This document shows positions 18,296 to 27,508 of a DNA stretch of 64,000 nucleotides, piece after piece. The stretch is from Erwinia pyri. Lineage in GTDB: Bacteria; Pseudomonadota; Gammaproteobacteria; Enterobacterales; Enterobacteriaceae. The notes beneath the pieces were generated by a model. That model ran no database searches. It was not told where the DNA came from and was given only the letters and a program-made list of their open reading frames with translations. The stretch is taken from the NCBI RefSeq assembly GCF_030758455.1, contig NZ_CP132353.1, positions 1,240,001-1,304,000 of the forward strand, read 5' to 3'. Numbering within the stretch: the first letter of the stretch is position 1; each line of letters opens with the position of its first letter. The position numbers were made by a program, and so were the translations under genes.

Positions 18296-19156
18296 ATGCG
18301 TTGGCAAGGGCGCCGTGATAGCGACAATGTGGAAGATCGCCGTAGTGAGTCTGGCTCTATGGGCAGCGGACGAATGCGCATACCTCGTGGCAAAGGGGGG
18401 ATCATCCTGCTGATTGTGGTGGTGATCGCCAGTTATTATGGATATGACCTCAGCCCCCTGCTGACTGGTGAGTCCACATCCGTGACCCAGCCAGCGTCTC
18501 AACGCCAGGGCAGCAATCCACAGCAGGATGAAGCTGCGAAATTCACCTCGGTGATGCTCGCCACCACGGAAGATACCTGGCAACAACTTTTCCAGAAAAT
18601 GGATAAAACTTACACGCCGCCCAAGTTGGTGATGTACCGTGGCGCAACGCGCACCGGTTGCGGGACGGGGCAGTCGGTCATGGGGCCGTTTTATTGTCCC
18701 GCTGACAGCACGGTTTATATCGATCTCTCTTTTTATGATGAGATGAGAAACAAGCTGGGTGCCGAAGGTGATTTTGCGCAGGGCTATGTGATTGCGCATG
18801 AGGTGGGCCACCACGTGCAAAAACTGCTGGGGATTGAACCTAAAATCCGGCAGATGCAGCAGGGCGCAAGCCAGAAGCAGGTTAACCAGCTATCAGTAAA
18901 AATGGAGCTTCAGGCAGACTGCTTCGCAGGCGTCTGGGGCTACTACATGCAGAAAGAGAACGTGCTGGAAACTGGCGATCTGCAGGAAGCGCTGAATGCC
19001 GCAGAAGCTATAGGCGACGACCGGCTGCAACAGCGCGGGCAGGGACGGGTAGTCCCGGACAGCTTCACCCACGGCACCTCCGAACAGCGTTATACCTGGT
19101 TTAAAACAGGCTTCGACAGCGGCAATCCCGGCCAGTGCGACACCTTTAGTCGCTGA
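18296..19156 (+). CDS. ypfJ: Membrane-anchored neutral zinc metallopeptidase YpfJ
   Basis: 286 aa. One transmembrane segment at about 35-50, then an extracytoplasmic putative metalloprotease domain with HEVGHH (residues 168-173) and a downstream ELQADCFAG glutamate-bearing motif. Family activity is predicted; the physiological substrate is not known. Followed after two bases by tmcA, so the two are probably co-transcribed, as in E. coli. Confidence 0.9.
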   Translation: MRWQGRRDSDNVEDRRSESGSMGSGRMRIPRGKGGIILLIVVVIASYYGYDLSPLLTGESTSVTQPASQRQGSNPQQDEAAKFTSVMLATTEDTWQQLFQKMDKTYTPPKLVMYRGATRTGCGTGQSVMGPFYCPADSTVYIDLSFYDEMRNKLGAEGDFAQGYVIAHEVGHHVQKLLGIEPKIRQMQQGASQKQVNQLSVKMELQADCFAGVWGYYMQKENVLETGDLQEALNAAEAIGDDRLQQRGQGRVVPDSFTHGTSEQRYTWFKTGFDSGNPGQCDTFSR

Positions 19157-19158
19157 TT

Positions 19159-21195
19159 ATGGCGGATATTCAGGCCACCCTTCGCTACACTGAACGACTA
19201 AAACAGCAGGGCCTGCGACAGGTTCTGTTTGTCAGCGGCGAAGCTGAATGGGGCCAGAGGCAGGCGCAGGAGTGGATGGCCTGGCTGCCGGGAGACTGGC
19301 TGTGGCTCGGCGATGCGCCGCTAAGCCCGCTGCATTGCGCGCCCGCTGCGGCCAAGACGCTGCTGGGCCGCGAGTTTCTCCATGCAGTATTTGATGCGCG
19401 CACCGGTTTTCATGCTGAAGCGCTGGCAGCGCTCGCCGGGACGCTAAAAGCGGGGAGCTGGCTGCTGATTCTGGTGCCCGACTGGCAAGAGTGGGCTTCC
19501 CTGCCGGATACAGATTCGCTGCGCTGGAGCGAACAACCTTCTGCTATCGCTTCCCCTCACTTCATCACTCATCTGCAGCGGCGGGTCAGGCAGGATAAGG
19601 CAATCGCTCTGCTCCTGCAGCATCAACCTTTTACGCTGCCCTCTTTACCCGCTTACCCCGCATGGCAGCCCGATGAGACCTCTGAACAGCAAGCTCTGCT
19701 GGAAACCTTACTGATAAGCGAACCGGGGATCTCGGTATTGATTGCGCCGCGTGGAAGAGGGAAGTCCGCTCTTGCCGGATTACTGGCTGCGCGCTGGCCG
19801 GGACGCTGCCTGATTACCGCGCCAGCGAAGGTTGCCACCGATGTGCTGGCCGAATTCGCCGGGCAGGCCTTTGAATTTATCGCCCCTGACAGGCTCCTCG
19901 CTGCCGGCCCGGAATTGCAGCCAGAGTCTGTAGAGTGGCTGCTGGTGGATGAAGCGGCAGCGATCCCCGCTCCTCTTCTGCACCAGCTGGTGAAGCGATT
20001 TCCCCGCGTATTGTTAACCTCTACGCTTCAGGGCTATGAGGGGACAGGCCGGGGTTTTATGCTGAAATTCTGCGCCACGCTACCTCAGGTGACGCTGTTA
20101 AAGCTGAACCGGCCCCTGCGCTGGGCTGAGCACGATCCGCTGGAGCGCTTTATCAACGATCTGCTGCTGTTTGCCGAAGCGGATCCGCAACCGGAGGCGC
20201 AACCGGTACGCTTCACTTTCCCTGAACAGAGTGACTGGCTGACTGAACCAGAGCAACTCTCAGCGATGTATCAGCTTCTGACAAGCGCCCACTATCGCAC
20301 CTCTCCGCTGGATCTTCGGCGGATGATGGATGCGCCGGGCATGCACTTTGTCTCGGCACTGCAGAAAGAGACGGTTCAGGGCGCGCTGTGGCAGGTGGAT
20401 GAAGGCGGCCTTTCAGCAGCGCTGGCAGAGGCTGTCTGGGCAGGGCTTCGGCGGCCGCGGGGTAATCTGGTAGCGCAGTCGCTGGCGGCGCATGGCGGCT
20501 GGCCAGCCGCCGCACAGCTTCGCTCCAGACGTATCAGCCGTATCGCTATCGCGCCTTCCTGTCGCCGCCAGGGTATCGGCCGTGAGATGGTTCTGCAAAG
20601 CAGGGCGCAGGCACAAGGACTCGATTTTCTCTCGGTAAGCTTTGGCTATACCGATGAATTATGGCGGTTCTGGCAGGCCTGCGGCTTCCGGCTGGTTCGT
20701 ATTGGCAGCAAGCCGGAAGCCAGCAGCGGCTGCTATACGGCGATGGCGCTGCTACCGCTAAGCGAGGCGGCGGAACAGCTGGCGCAACAGGCGACAACGC
20801 GTTTACAGCGTGACTGGCCGTGGTTACAGCGGCTGACGGACGTTAGTCTTGAGATCCCTGCCGAAACCGACCTTGCTCTGGATGAGGATGACTGGCGCGA
20901 GCTGGCTGGTTTCGCCTGGGGATATCGTCCCTACGAAGCCAGTATCGGCGCATTAGGGCGGCTTGTCGGCCTGCAAACCGTGCCGCTGCCTTTGCTGCAG
21001 GGTGCGCTGCTGGCAGAGTTATCTGCTGCGCAACTGAGCCAGGCGTTTGGCCTTTCGGGCCGCAAAGCGTTGGTGGCGGGCTGGCGACAGGAAGTCCGGC
21101 GGGCACTGGCCGCGCTTAACAGAGAAGAGTGCGAACGCTGGCAGGCGTATATGCAGACTTTGCATGAGAGCCACGGAAAGGAGAGTGAACGGTAG
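19159..21195 (+). CDS. tmcA: tRNA(Met) cytidine acetyltransferase TmcA
   Basis: 678-aa enzyme that makes N4-acetylcytidine at the wobble position of elongator tRNA-Met using acetyl-CoA and ATP. Domains in order: N-terminal DUF1726-like region, helicase-like ATPase with Walker A GRGKSA (199-204) and LLVDEAAAIP, GNAT acetyltransferase domain with APSCRRQGIGREM near residue 473, and a tRNA-binding C-terminal region. ATG 19159 is two bases after the ypfJ stop. ypfH, next to tmcA in E. coli, is missing here. Confidence 0.95.
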   Translation: MADIQATLRYTERLKQQGLRQVLFVSGEAEWGQRQAQEWMAWLPGDWLWLGDAPLSPLHCAPAAAKTLLGREFLHAVFDARTGFHAEALAALAGTLKAGSWLLILVPDWQEWASLPDTDSLRWSEQPSAIASPHFITHLQRRVRQDKAIALLLQHQPFTLPSLPAYPAWQPDETSEQQALLETLLISEPGISVLIAPRGRGKSALAGLLAARWPGRCLITAPAKVATDVLAEFAGQAFEFIAPDRLLAAGPELQPESVEWLLVDEAAAIPAPLLHQLVKRFPRVLLTSTLQGYEGTGRGFMLKFCATLPQVTLLKLNRPLRWAEHDPLERFINDLLLFAEADPQPEAQPVRFTFPEQSDWLTEPEQLSAMYQLLTSAHYRTSPLDLRRMMDAPGMHFVSALQKETVQGALWQVDEGGLSAALAEAVWAGLRRPRGNLVAQSLAAHGGWPAAAQLRSRRISRIAIAPSCRRQGIGREMVLQSRAQAQGLDFLSVSFGYTDELWRFWQACGFRLVRIGSKPEASSGCYTAMALLPLSEAAEQLAQQATTRLQRDWPWLQRLTDVSLEIPAETDLALDEDDWRELAGFAWGYRPYEASIGALGRLVGLQTVPLPLLQGALLAELSAAQLSQAFGLSGRKALVAGWRQEVRRALAALNREECERWQAYMQTLHESHGKESER

Positions 21196-21280
21196 GGCGT
21201 GGTGAGTAAATGCTGCCCTGCAAACTTCGTTAGCGGACAGCCCGGAAAACAGAGCAGGGGCGGCTGCCCCTGCGGCAAGC

Positions 21281-21469
21281 TTATTTCTTTTTTGGAAAGT
21301 CGTCTTCGTCATCCCACTTGTCGTTAAAATCACGATGTGGCGGTAACTCCGGTTTGTTATCCAGAAACTTCTTGTGATCGATGCGCTTTAAATCTTTGTA
21401 GACGTTCATCAGCACGCCCACCATCAGCACAATCACCAACAGCCACCAATACTCTTTCAGGAATTCCAT
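21281..21469 (-). CDS. ypfN: Small membrane protein YpfN (UPF0370)
   Basis: 62 aa. One N-terminal transmembrane helix (residues 5-22) and a highly charged cytoplasmic tail containing [20 protein letters not shown], the signature of UPF0370. Function unknown. Two ATGs are adjacent; the second (21469) is chosen because AAGGA is 6 bases before it and only 3 before the first. Downstream of dapE with a 17-base gap, likely the same transcript. Confidence 0.88.
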   Translation of the reverse strand: MEFLKEYWWLLVIVLMVGVLMNVYKDLKRIDHKKFLDNKPELPPHRDFNDKWDDEDDFPKKK

Positions 21470-21486
21470 CATCGATCCTTATTCGC

Positions 21487-22614
21487 TTATGCGATCAGCT
21501 GTTCCATAATCCGCTGGTACATGCGGCTCAGCAGCTGCAGATCCGCGGCTTTAACGCACTCATTGATTTTATGAATGGTGGCATTAACCGGACCCAGTTC
21601 AACCACCTGCGCCCCCATTCGGGCGATAAAACGTCCGTCTGAGGTGCCGCCCGTGGTCAGCAACTGCGGTTTAATTTCATTATAGTGCTCAACGGCATTC
21701 ACGACCGCATCCACCAGTTTACCGCGGGAAGTCAGGAACGGCTGGCCGGAGACTTTCCATTCCAGCGTGTAGCGCAGCTGATGACGATCCAGCAACGCTT
21801 TCACCTGCAGTTTAATCATCTCGTCAGTCAGCTCGGTGCTGAAGCGGAAGTTAAACTGCACACAGAACTCACCAGGGATCACGTTATTACTGCCGGTTCC
21901 GGCCTGCACATTGGCAATCTGCATGCTGGTCGGCGGGAAGAACTCGTTGCCCTGGTCCCACTCGGTCGCTACCAGTTCATTGAGAGCGGGCAGGGCACGA
22001 TGCACAGGGTTATCAGCCAGATGCGGATAGGCAACATGCCCCTGCACGCCATGCACGGTCAGATCAGCGGTCATTGAGCCGCGGCGGCCGTTTTTTACCA
22101 CGTCTCCGACGATTTCGGTACTGGAAGGTTCGCCCACCAGACAGTAATCCAGGCGTTCGTTGCGCGCCATCAGCGCTTCCACCACTTTCACCGTGCCGTG
22201 CGTGGCGCTGGCTTCCTCATCGGAAGTGATCAGAAACGCCAGGCGTCCTTTATGGCCAGGATGGCTGCTGACAAAGCGCTCTGCGGCCACAATCATCGCC
22301 GCTAATGAGCCTTTCATATCTGCAGCGCCGCGGCCATACAGCATCCCGTCGCGGATGGTGGGTTCGAAAGGTGGATTGATCCAGCGGCTGGCATCACCGG
22401 TAGGCACAACGTCGGTATGTCCCGCAAAAGCCAGCGTTTCACCCTGACCGCGCCAGGCCCAGAAGTTCAGCGTATCGCCAATGGGCATCGGCTCAATGGT
22501 AAAGCCGAGCGCCTTCAGGCGTTCGATCATAATAGCCTGACAACCGGCATCATCCGGGCTGAGGGAAGGGCGACGAATAAGCTGCTGCGTCAGCTCAATG
22601 ACCGGACAAAACAT
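21487..22614 (-). CDS. dapE: Succinyl-diaminopimelate desuccinylase DapE
   Basis: 375-aa M20-family zinc hydrolase of lysine/meso-diaminopimelate synthesis, same length as E. coli. Metal and catalytic motifs: [38 protein letters not shown] and [10 protein letters not shown], with the terminal HKINECV His ligand. It starts two bases after the yffB stop, so yffB-dapE-ypfN forms a compact operon. Confidence 0.97.
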   Translation of the reverse strand: MFCPVIELTQQLIRRPSLSPDDAGCQAIMIERLKALGFTIEPMPIGDTLNFWAWRGQGETLAFAGHTDVVPTGDASRWINPPFEPTIRDGMLYGRGAADMKGSLAAMIVAAERFVSSHPGHKGRLAFLITSDEEASATHGTVKVVEALMARNERLDYCLVGEPSSTEIVGDVVKNGRRGSMTADLTVHGVQGHVAYPHLADNPVHRALPALNELVATEWDQGNEFFPPTSMQIANVQAGTGSNNVIPGEFCVQFNFRFSTELTDEMIKLQVKALLDRHQLRYTLEWKVSGQPFLTSRGKLVDAVVNAVEHYNEIKPQLLTTGGTSDGRFIARMGAQVVELGPVNATIHKINECVKAADLQLLSRMYQRIMEQLIA

Positions 22615-22616
22615 AA

Positions 22617-22976
22617 TCAGGATTTCTCCGAAATAAAGGGCTGATAAGTGGTTTCACTGAAACCCAGCAGCATAGAGCCGTCTGCGCTGCAGAGCAACGG
22701 GCGTTTGATCATTGCTGGCTGTTCCAGCATCAGATCAAGCGCGGTTGCAGCACTATTCACCGCATTACGCTGCTCTTCGCTGAGCTTGCGCCAGGTGGTG
22801 CCGCGCGTGTTCAGCAGGGCTTCCCAGCCCAGCGTGTCGATAAAGTGTTGCAGCCTTGCACGATCCAACCCGTCCGCCCGGTAGTCATGAAACTGGTACG
22901 CCACGCCGTTCGCTTCCAGATACTTTCGCGCTTTCTTAATGGTGTCGCAATTTTTAATGCCGTACATCGTTAGCAT
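22617..22976 (-). CDS. yffB: ArsC/Spx-family protein YffB
   Basis: 119 aa with [19 protein letters not shown]: a single-Cys thioredoxin-fold motif of the Spx/ArsC family. E. coli YffB is small and of unproven role (glutathione-dependent thiol chemistry suggested). The start at complement 22974-22976 matches the family; the open frame extends 11 residues further. First gene of the yffB-dapE-ypfN unit. Confidence 0.88.
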   Translation of the reverse strand: MLTMYGIKNCDTIKKARKYLEANGVAYQFHDYRADGLDRARLQHFIDTLGWEALLNTRGTTWRKLSEEQRNAVNSAATALDLMLEQPAMIKRPLLCSADGSMLLGFSETTYQPFISEKS

Positions 22977-23120
22977 GACCCGTTCCCTTCTTTTTTCTGG
23001 GGGTTTCAACTATATTCGATATGGTTCAGGCGGTTAGTCTACAACGGATGCGCCTTTAAGGCAGCAGGGAAGGCCGGAATATCATTATCCAGACAGAGAC
23101 TTAGCAAAAGGAGGGACAAC

Positions 23121-23315
23121 ATGAACTATTTAAAAGCGTCTTCCGCCCATACGGTTGAAGAGACTCAATCGATGATCGTGATCGCCAGGACGAAAACAAG
23201 CCGCTGCGATGAGTTTAATCATATTGTGGAAGCGGTGCTGGCGGAACACCCCGATGCCAAAACGCATATCGACAGTGAGAGCGGCGGATACGATAAAGTG
23301 ATTGTACTGAAGTAA
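23121..23315 (+). CDS. Small protein of unknown function (64 aa)
   Basis: A 64-codon frame with a very strong ribosome site (GGAGGGA, about 6 bases before ATG) but no family that I recognise. It has no signal peptide or membrane segment. One Cys sits in KTSRCDEF, and acidic and basic residues are mixed along the chain. Divergent from yffB, and convergent with the acetyltransferase gene across a GC hairpin at 23330. The ribosome site and plausible codon use are the grounds for calling it real. Confidence 0.65.
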   Translation: MNYLKASSAHTVEETQSMIVIARTKTSRCDEFNHIVEAVLAEHPDAKTHIDSESGGYDKVIVLK

Positions 23316-23329
23316 CAGTGGATCTCTCC

Positions 23330-23348
23330 GGGGGGCGCTTTGCCCCCC
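23330..23348. terminator. GC hairpin between convergent genes
   Basis: Stem GGGGGGC / GCCCCCC with 5-base loop, between the 64-aa gene and the convergent acetyltransferase gene. No T tract on either strand, so its terminator role is uncertain. Confidence 0.4.
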
Positions 23349-23353
23349 AAGGC

Positions 23354-23797
23354 TTATCGGGTCACAAACCCTTTTTCCTGCAATCTCAGTAGCGCCTTCC
23401 CTTCAGCGTAAATCATTCCTGTGGTCAGCGAAGCGTAACCGAGCTTTTGATAAAAGCCGATTTTATCCGGCATGGAATAGATAAACACCTTGCCGCAGGG
23501 GGCCAACGTTTTCATGATCGCCTCCATAAGCTGGCCGCCATAGCCTTGCCCCTGCCAGGCGGCATCGACAATCACGTCAGAGAGATAAGAAGCATAAGTC
23601 AGATCGCTGATGGCGTGAGCGGTCGCCATCAATTTGCCCCTGACGTAACCAAACCAGACAAACTGCGAATGTTGATAGGCTCGCTTCAGCACTTCCGGGT
23701 CACGCTGGCTTAAGCCAGCACGTTCAATTAAATCAGCCAGCGCCTGCCAGTCTACTGCTGGTTCACAGGCGTTGGTGCTCAGTACCATCTGATGCAT
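23354..23797 (-). CDS. GNAT-family N-acetyltransferase
   Basis: 147 aa. The acetyl-CoA pyrophosphate-binding motif is WQGQGYGGQLM (near residue 81), preceded by the beta strand LSDVIVDAA and followed by the typical MPDKIGFYQKLGY near the C terminus. The substrate cannot be inferred. Monocistronic, facing the 64-aa gene. Not part of the E. coli yffB-acrD interval, so probably a lineage-specific gene. Confidence 0.8.
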   Translation of the reverse strand: MHQMVLSTNACEPAVDWQALADLIERAGLSQRDPEVLKRAYQHSQFVWFGYVRGKLMATAHAISDLTYASYLSDVIVDAAWQGQGYGGQLMEAIMKTLAPCGKVFIYSMPDKIGFYQKLGYASLTTGMIYAEGKALLRLQEKGFVTR

Positions 23798-23928
23798 GCG
23801 GATCCCTTACGTTATCGAATGATAATCAGGCTAGTGATTACTCTGGGTATCATCACGCCTGAACTGTGGCCTGCCACGCAAATTACGATTTTGATCGAAA
23901 CTCTTGCTTTTTTGCGGATCGAAAACTG

Positions 23929-23958
23929 TTCACTTTTCCTTAGGATTAATCCTATAAT
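23929..23958 (+). promoter_or_regulatory. Promoter of ypfM with embedded palindrome
   Basis: A perfect -10 TATAAT lies at 23953-23958 with a TTCACT-like -35 at 23929-23934 (18-base spacer). Inside the spacer and touching the -10 is a perfect 14-bp palindrome TAGGATTAATCCTA (23941-23954), a candidate operator. The ypfM start is 29 bases downstream of the -10. Confidence 0.55.
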
Positions 23959-23986
23959 GGAGACACAATAAAAAGCGAGGTGATTT

Positions 23987-24049
23987 ATGATTGACTTAGA
24001 ATTGGGGAACTGGAAGGATTTTATCGAAGCAATGTTATCTCGTAAATAA
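23987..24049 (+). CDS. ypfM: Small protein YpfM (20 aa)
   Basis: Twenty-codon gene between yffB and acrD, the position of E. coli ypfM, whose 19-residue product is very similar (ELGNWKDFIE shared core). Product here: MIDLELGNWKDFIEAMLSRK. GCGAGG six bases before the ATG is a good ribosome site, a TATAAT promoter lies upstream and a strong terminator lies downstream at 24104. A short amphipathic peptide; function not established. Confidence 0.85.
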   Translation: MIDLELGNWKDFIEAMLSRK

Positions 24050-24103
24050 CACCTTCTTTAAGTCGCGCACCGCAGCGTAACCGACAGAACCCAGAACAGT
24101 AGA

Positions 24104-24130
24104 AGGCAGCCCAAAAAGGCTGCCTTTTTT
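24104..24130 (+). terminator. Intrinsic terminator after ypfM
   Basis: Stem AGGCAGCC / GGCTGCCT with 6-base loop and a run of Ts to 24130, 55 bases after the ypfM stop and directly facing the acrD stop. Confidence 0.85.
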
Positions 24131-24131
24131 A

Positions 24132-27100
24132 TTATTTTACCGGCTTCTCCTGCAGCGGAAAGCGTTGCCTGACCAGTACAAAGAAGAGCGGGACAAAGAA
24201 AATAGCCAGAACGGTGGCGGAGATCATGCCACCCATCACCCCGGTCCCCACCGCATGCTGACTGCCCGATCCCGCGCCGTTACTGATAACCATCGGCAGC
24301 ACGCCAAAGATAAAGGCCAGCGAGGTCATCAGAATCGGACGAAGACGCTGCCGTGAAGCCTCCAGCGTGGCTTCCAGCAGATCCCGGCCTTTGGTGTTCA
24401 TCTCGTTAGCGAACTCCACAATCAGAATGGCATTCTTCGCCGAAAGCCCAATCACCGTGAGCAGACCAACCTGGAAATAGACATCATTTTCCAGGCCGCG
24501 CGCCCAGGTAGCGATCAGCGCGCCAACCACGCCCAGCGGCACCACCAGCATCACCGAGAAGGGAACAGACCAGCTCTCATAAAGCGCCGCCAGACAGAGG
24601 AACACCACCAGCAGCGAAATGGCGTAAAGCGCGGGCGCTTGCGAGCCGCTCAGCCGTTCCTGATAAGAAGCCCCTGTCCACTGCAGGCCAAAGCCGGTGG
24701 GCAATTTGCTGACCAGGTTTTCCATTACGTCCATCGCCGTGCCGGTACTGACGCCCGCCGCCGACTCTCCAACAATTTCTACGGCAGAATAACCGTTGTA
24801 GCGCTCCAGCCGCGGCGAGCCGGTCTCCCAGCTGGTGGTGGCGAAAGCGGTAAATGGCACCATGCTGCCGCTGCTGTTGCGCACGTACCATTTACTGATG
24901 TCATCCGGCAGCATGCGGTATTTGGCCGCCGCCTGAACGTAAACCTTCTTCACGCGCCCCCGATCGAGGAAATCATTGACGTAGGTCGACCCCCAGCCGG
25001 TCTGTAACGTATTGTTGATATCGTCAATGGAGACGCCCAGCGCCTGCGCTTTATGCTGATCGACATTAATCCTCAACTGCGGCGTATCATCCAGGCCGTT
25101 ATGACGCACGCGCGTCAGGGAGCCATTCTCCTCTGCGGCTGAGATCAGCAGATCCCGCGCCCTCATCAATGCATCGTGGCCCAGGCCAGCGTGGTCCTGC
25201 AGCTCCATATCAAAGCCGGCTGAGTTCCCCATACCGGTGATGGCTGGCGGACTGCTGGCAATCACGCGGCCTTCTCTGATCTTGCGGAAGGCTTTGGTCG
25301 CCCGTTCGATGATGGCGAATGAGGTGTTATCCGTGCCGGGGCGATCCTGCCAATCCTTTAGTCTCACGAACATGCGCGCCACGTTCTGGCCGTTACCGCC
25401 CGGACCTGCGCCTATGGTGGAGAATACCGACAGTACGTTATCTTTCTCCTGCGTCAGATAGTACTGCTCAACCTTGTTGACCACTTTGTTGGTTTCCTGC
25501 AGCGTCGAGCCGGGCGGCAGCTGGATCTGGGTGGTAAAGACACCACGGTCTTCCAGCGGCAGGAAAGAGGTTGGCAACCGCAGGAAAAGGAACGCCATCC
25601 CCGCAATCAGCAGCACATAGAGCGCCAGCCAGCGTCCTGCTTTGGCCAGAATCTTACCCACGCCGCGTTCATAACGCTCAGCGTTGCGGTTAAACATGCG
25701 GTTGAACCAGCCGAAAAAGCCCCGGCGGCCATGATGCCCTCCCTGAGGAATGGGTTTCAGCAGTGTGGCGCAGAGGGCAGGGGTGAGGATCATCGCTACC
25801 AGTACCGACAGCACCATCGCGGAGACAATAGTGATGGAAAACTGGCGATAGATAGCGCCCGTGGTGCCGCCAAAGAAGGCCATCGGGATAAACACGGCGG
25901 AGAGCACCAGCGCAATACCCACCAAAGCGCCCTGAATTTGCCCCATCGATTTGCGCGTCGCGTCGCGCGGGGAGAGCCCTTCCTCGCTCATTATTCGCTC
26001 GACGTTTTCCACCACGACAATGGCATCATCCACCAGCAGCCCGATGGCTAATACCATCGCGAACATGGTCAGCGTATTGATACTGAAGCCGCAGGCTGAA
26101 AGTACGGTAAAAGTACCGAGCAGAACCACCGGAACGGCGATGGTAGGAATGAGCGTGGCGCGGAAGTTCTGCATAAACAGATACATCACCACGAATACCA
26201 GCAGCACGGCTTCTATCAGCGTCTTAACCACATCCTCGATCGACGCTTTGACGAACGGCGTGGTCTCATAGGCTATTTCTGCTTTCAGGCCATGCGGGAA
26301 ATAGTGGGAAAGCTCTTCAATGCGCGCGCGAACCAGCTTATCGGTTTGCAGCTCATTGGCCCCCGAAGCCAGCTTAACCCCCAGACCTGAAGCGGGCTGA
26401 CCGTTGTACTGACTCAGGAAATCATACTTCTCGGCACCGAGTGCGACGTCTGCCACGTCGCCCAGCCGCACTTCTGAACCATTCTGGTTGACCCGCAGGG
26501 TGATGTTGCGGAACTGCTCAGGCGTGTTGAGCAGCGACTGCGAATTGATGGTCGCGTTTAGCGCCTGACGATCCACTGAGGGCAATCCGCCCAGCTGCCC
26601 CACCGCCACCTGACTGTTTTGCGACTCAATGGCGGTGACGACATCTGAGGTGGTCAGGGCATAATTAATCATCTTGTTGGGATCGAGCCAGATGCGCATC
26701 GCATACTGCGAGCCATAGGCATCAACCTGGCCCACCCCGTCAATACGGCTTAGCGGATCCTGCACGTTACTGGCAACGTAGTCGGAGATATCCTGCTTAT
26801 CCATGCTGCCGTCGGTGGAGACAAACGCCACCATCAGGATATTGGTGTCACCGGTTTTGGTCACCGTGACGCCCTGAGACTGTACATCCTGCGGCAGTTT
26901 ACGCAGCGCGCTTTGCAGCTGATTCTGCACCTGCTGGCGTGCCTCGTCCGGGTTAGTTCCGGCGACGAAAGTCAGGGTAATCGTGGCCTGCCCGGTGTTA
27001 CTGCTTTGCGAAGACATATACATCAGGTTATCGATGCCGGTCATGTTCTGTTCGATAACCTGGGTGACGGTATTCTCCAGCGTCTCGGCAGACGCGCCCG

Positions 27101-27248
27101 GATAGTTGGCCGTGATGCGGACGTTAGGGGGAGCAAGTTCGGGATATTGCTCAACAGGAAGCGAAAAAATAGCCAGCGTGCCGGTCAGGCAAAGCAAAAT
27201 CGCTATCACCCAGGCAAAGATCGGGCGATCGATGAAAAAATTTGCCAT
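24132..27248 (-). CDS. acrD: AcrD, RND multidrug efflux pump
   Basis: Inner-membrane proton-driven exporter of the AcrB/AcrD family, 1038 aa (E. coli AcrD 1037), known for aminoglycosides and other hydrophilic drugs. It works with AcrA-type adaptor and TolC, which are not encoded here. It has twelve transmembrane segments. The proton-relay Asp pair is in [12 protein letters not shown] (TM4), and two large periplasmic loops are present. Synteny (ypfM-acrD-narQ) and sequence favour AcrD over AcrB. Start at 27248 ([13 protein letters not shown]); the open frame extends eight residues further to 27272. Confidence 0.95.
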   Translation of the reverse strand: MANFFIDRPIFAWVIAILLCLTGTLAIFSLPVEQYPELAPPNVRITANYPGASAETLENTVTQVIEQNMTGIDNLMYMSSQSSNTGQATITLTFVAGTNPDEARQQVQNQLQSALRKLPQDVQSQGVTVTKTGDTNILMVAFVSTDGSMDKQDISDYVASNVQDPLSRIDGVGQVDAYGSQYAMRIWLDPNKMINYALTTSDVVTAIESQNSQVAVGQLGGLPSVDRQALNATINSQSLLNTPEQFRNITLRVNQNGSEVRLGDVADVALGAEKYDFLSQYNGQPASGLGVKLASGANELQTDKLVRARIEELSHYFPHGLKAEIAYETTPFVKASIEDVVKTLIEAVLLVFVVMYLFMQNFRATLIPTIAVPVVLLGTFTVLSACGFSINTLTMFAMVLAIGLLVDDAIVVVENVERIMSEEGLSPRDATRKSMGQIQGALVGIALVLSAVFIPMAFFGGTTGAIYRQFSITIVSAMVLSVLVAMILTPALCATLLKPIPQGGHHGRRGFFGWFNRMFNRNAERYERGVGKILAKAGRWLALYVLLIAGMAFLFLRLPTSFLPLEDRGVFTTQIQLPPGSTLQETNKVVNKVEQYYLTQEKDNVLSVFSTIGAGPGGNGQNVARMFVRLKDWQDRPGTDNTSFAIIERATKAFRKIREGRVIASSPPAITGMGNSAGFDMELQDHAGLGHDALMRARDLLISAAEENGSLTRVRHNGLDDTPQLRINVDQHKAQALGVSIDDINNTLQTGWGSTYVNDFLDRGRVKKVYVQAAAKYRMLPDDISKWYVRNSSGSMVPFTAFATTSWETGSPRLERYNGYSAVEIVGESAAGVSTGTAMDVMENLVSKLPTGFGLQWTGASYQERLSGSQAPALYAISLLVVFLCLAALYESWSVPFSVMLVVPLGVVGALIATWARGLENDVYFQVGLLTVIGLSAKNAILIVEFANEMNTKGRDLLEATLEASRQRLRPILMTSLAFIFGVLPMVISNGAGSGSQHAVGTGVMGGMISATVLAIFFVPLFFVLVRQRFPLQEKPVK

Positions 27249-27392
27249 TAAAGCGCGCTCCAGGCCAGTCATCAGGAAGGGTCATGCGCCTGCCTTATCC
27301 CTGGCGCGCGAAAGTTGTCATCCGGGCCGCGGCAAATTTTTATAAGTTATTCAACATGCTCTGGCGCCTCTTCACTTTACCCTTCACCTTGT

Positions 27393-27409
27393 GAAGAATC
27401 GTGGAGAAA
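27393..27409 (-). promoter_or_regulatory. Candidate BaeR-like box upstream of acrD
   Basis: On the minus strand the sequence reads TTTCTCCACGATTCTTC, about 145 bases before the acrD start. It partly matches the BaeR consensus (TTTCTCCA then ATT). BaeSR control of acrD is known in E. coli and Salmonella; this match is incomplete. Confidence 0.3.
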
Positions 27410-27508
27410 TTGAGGAGAAAGTGTAAATTATCGTGCTAATTCGTCCACGGCACTGCGCCGGAAAGCCCAATGCTGCCGCTTCTTCTCACCGCCTCTTTGC
27501 CACCTCAC

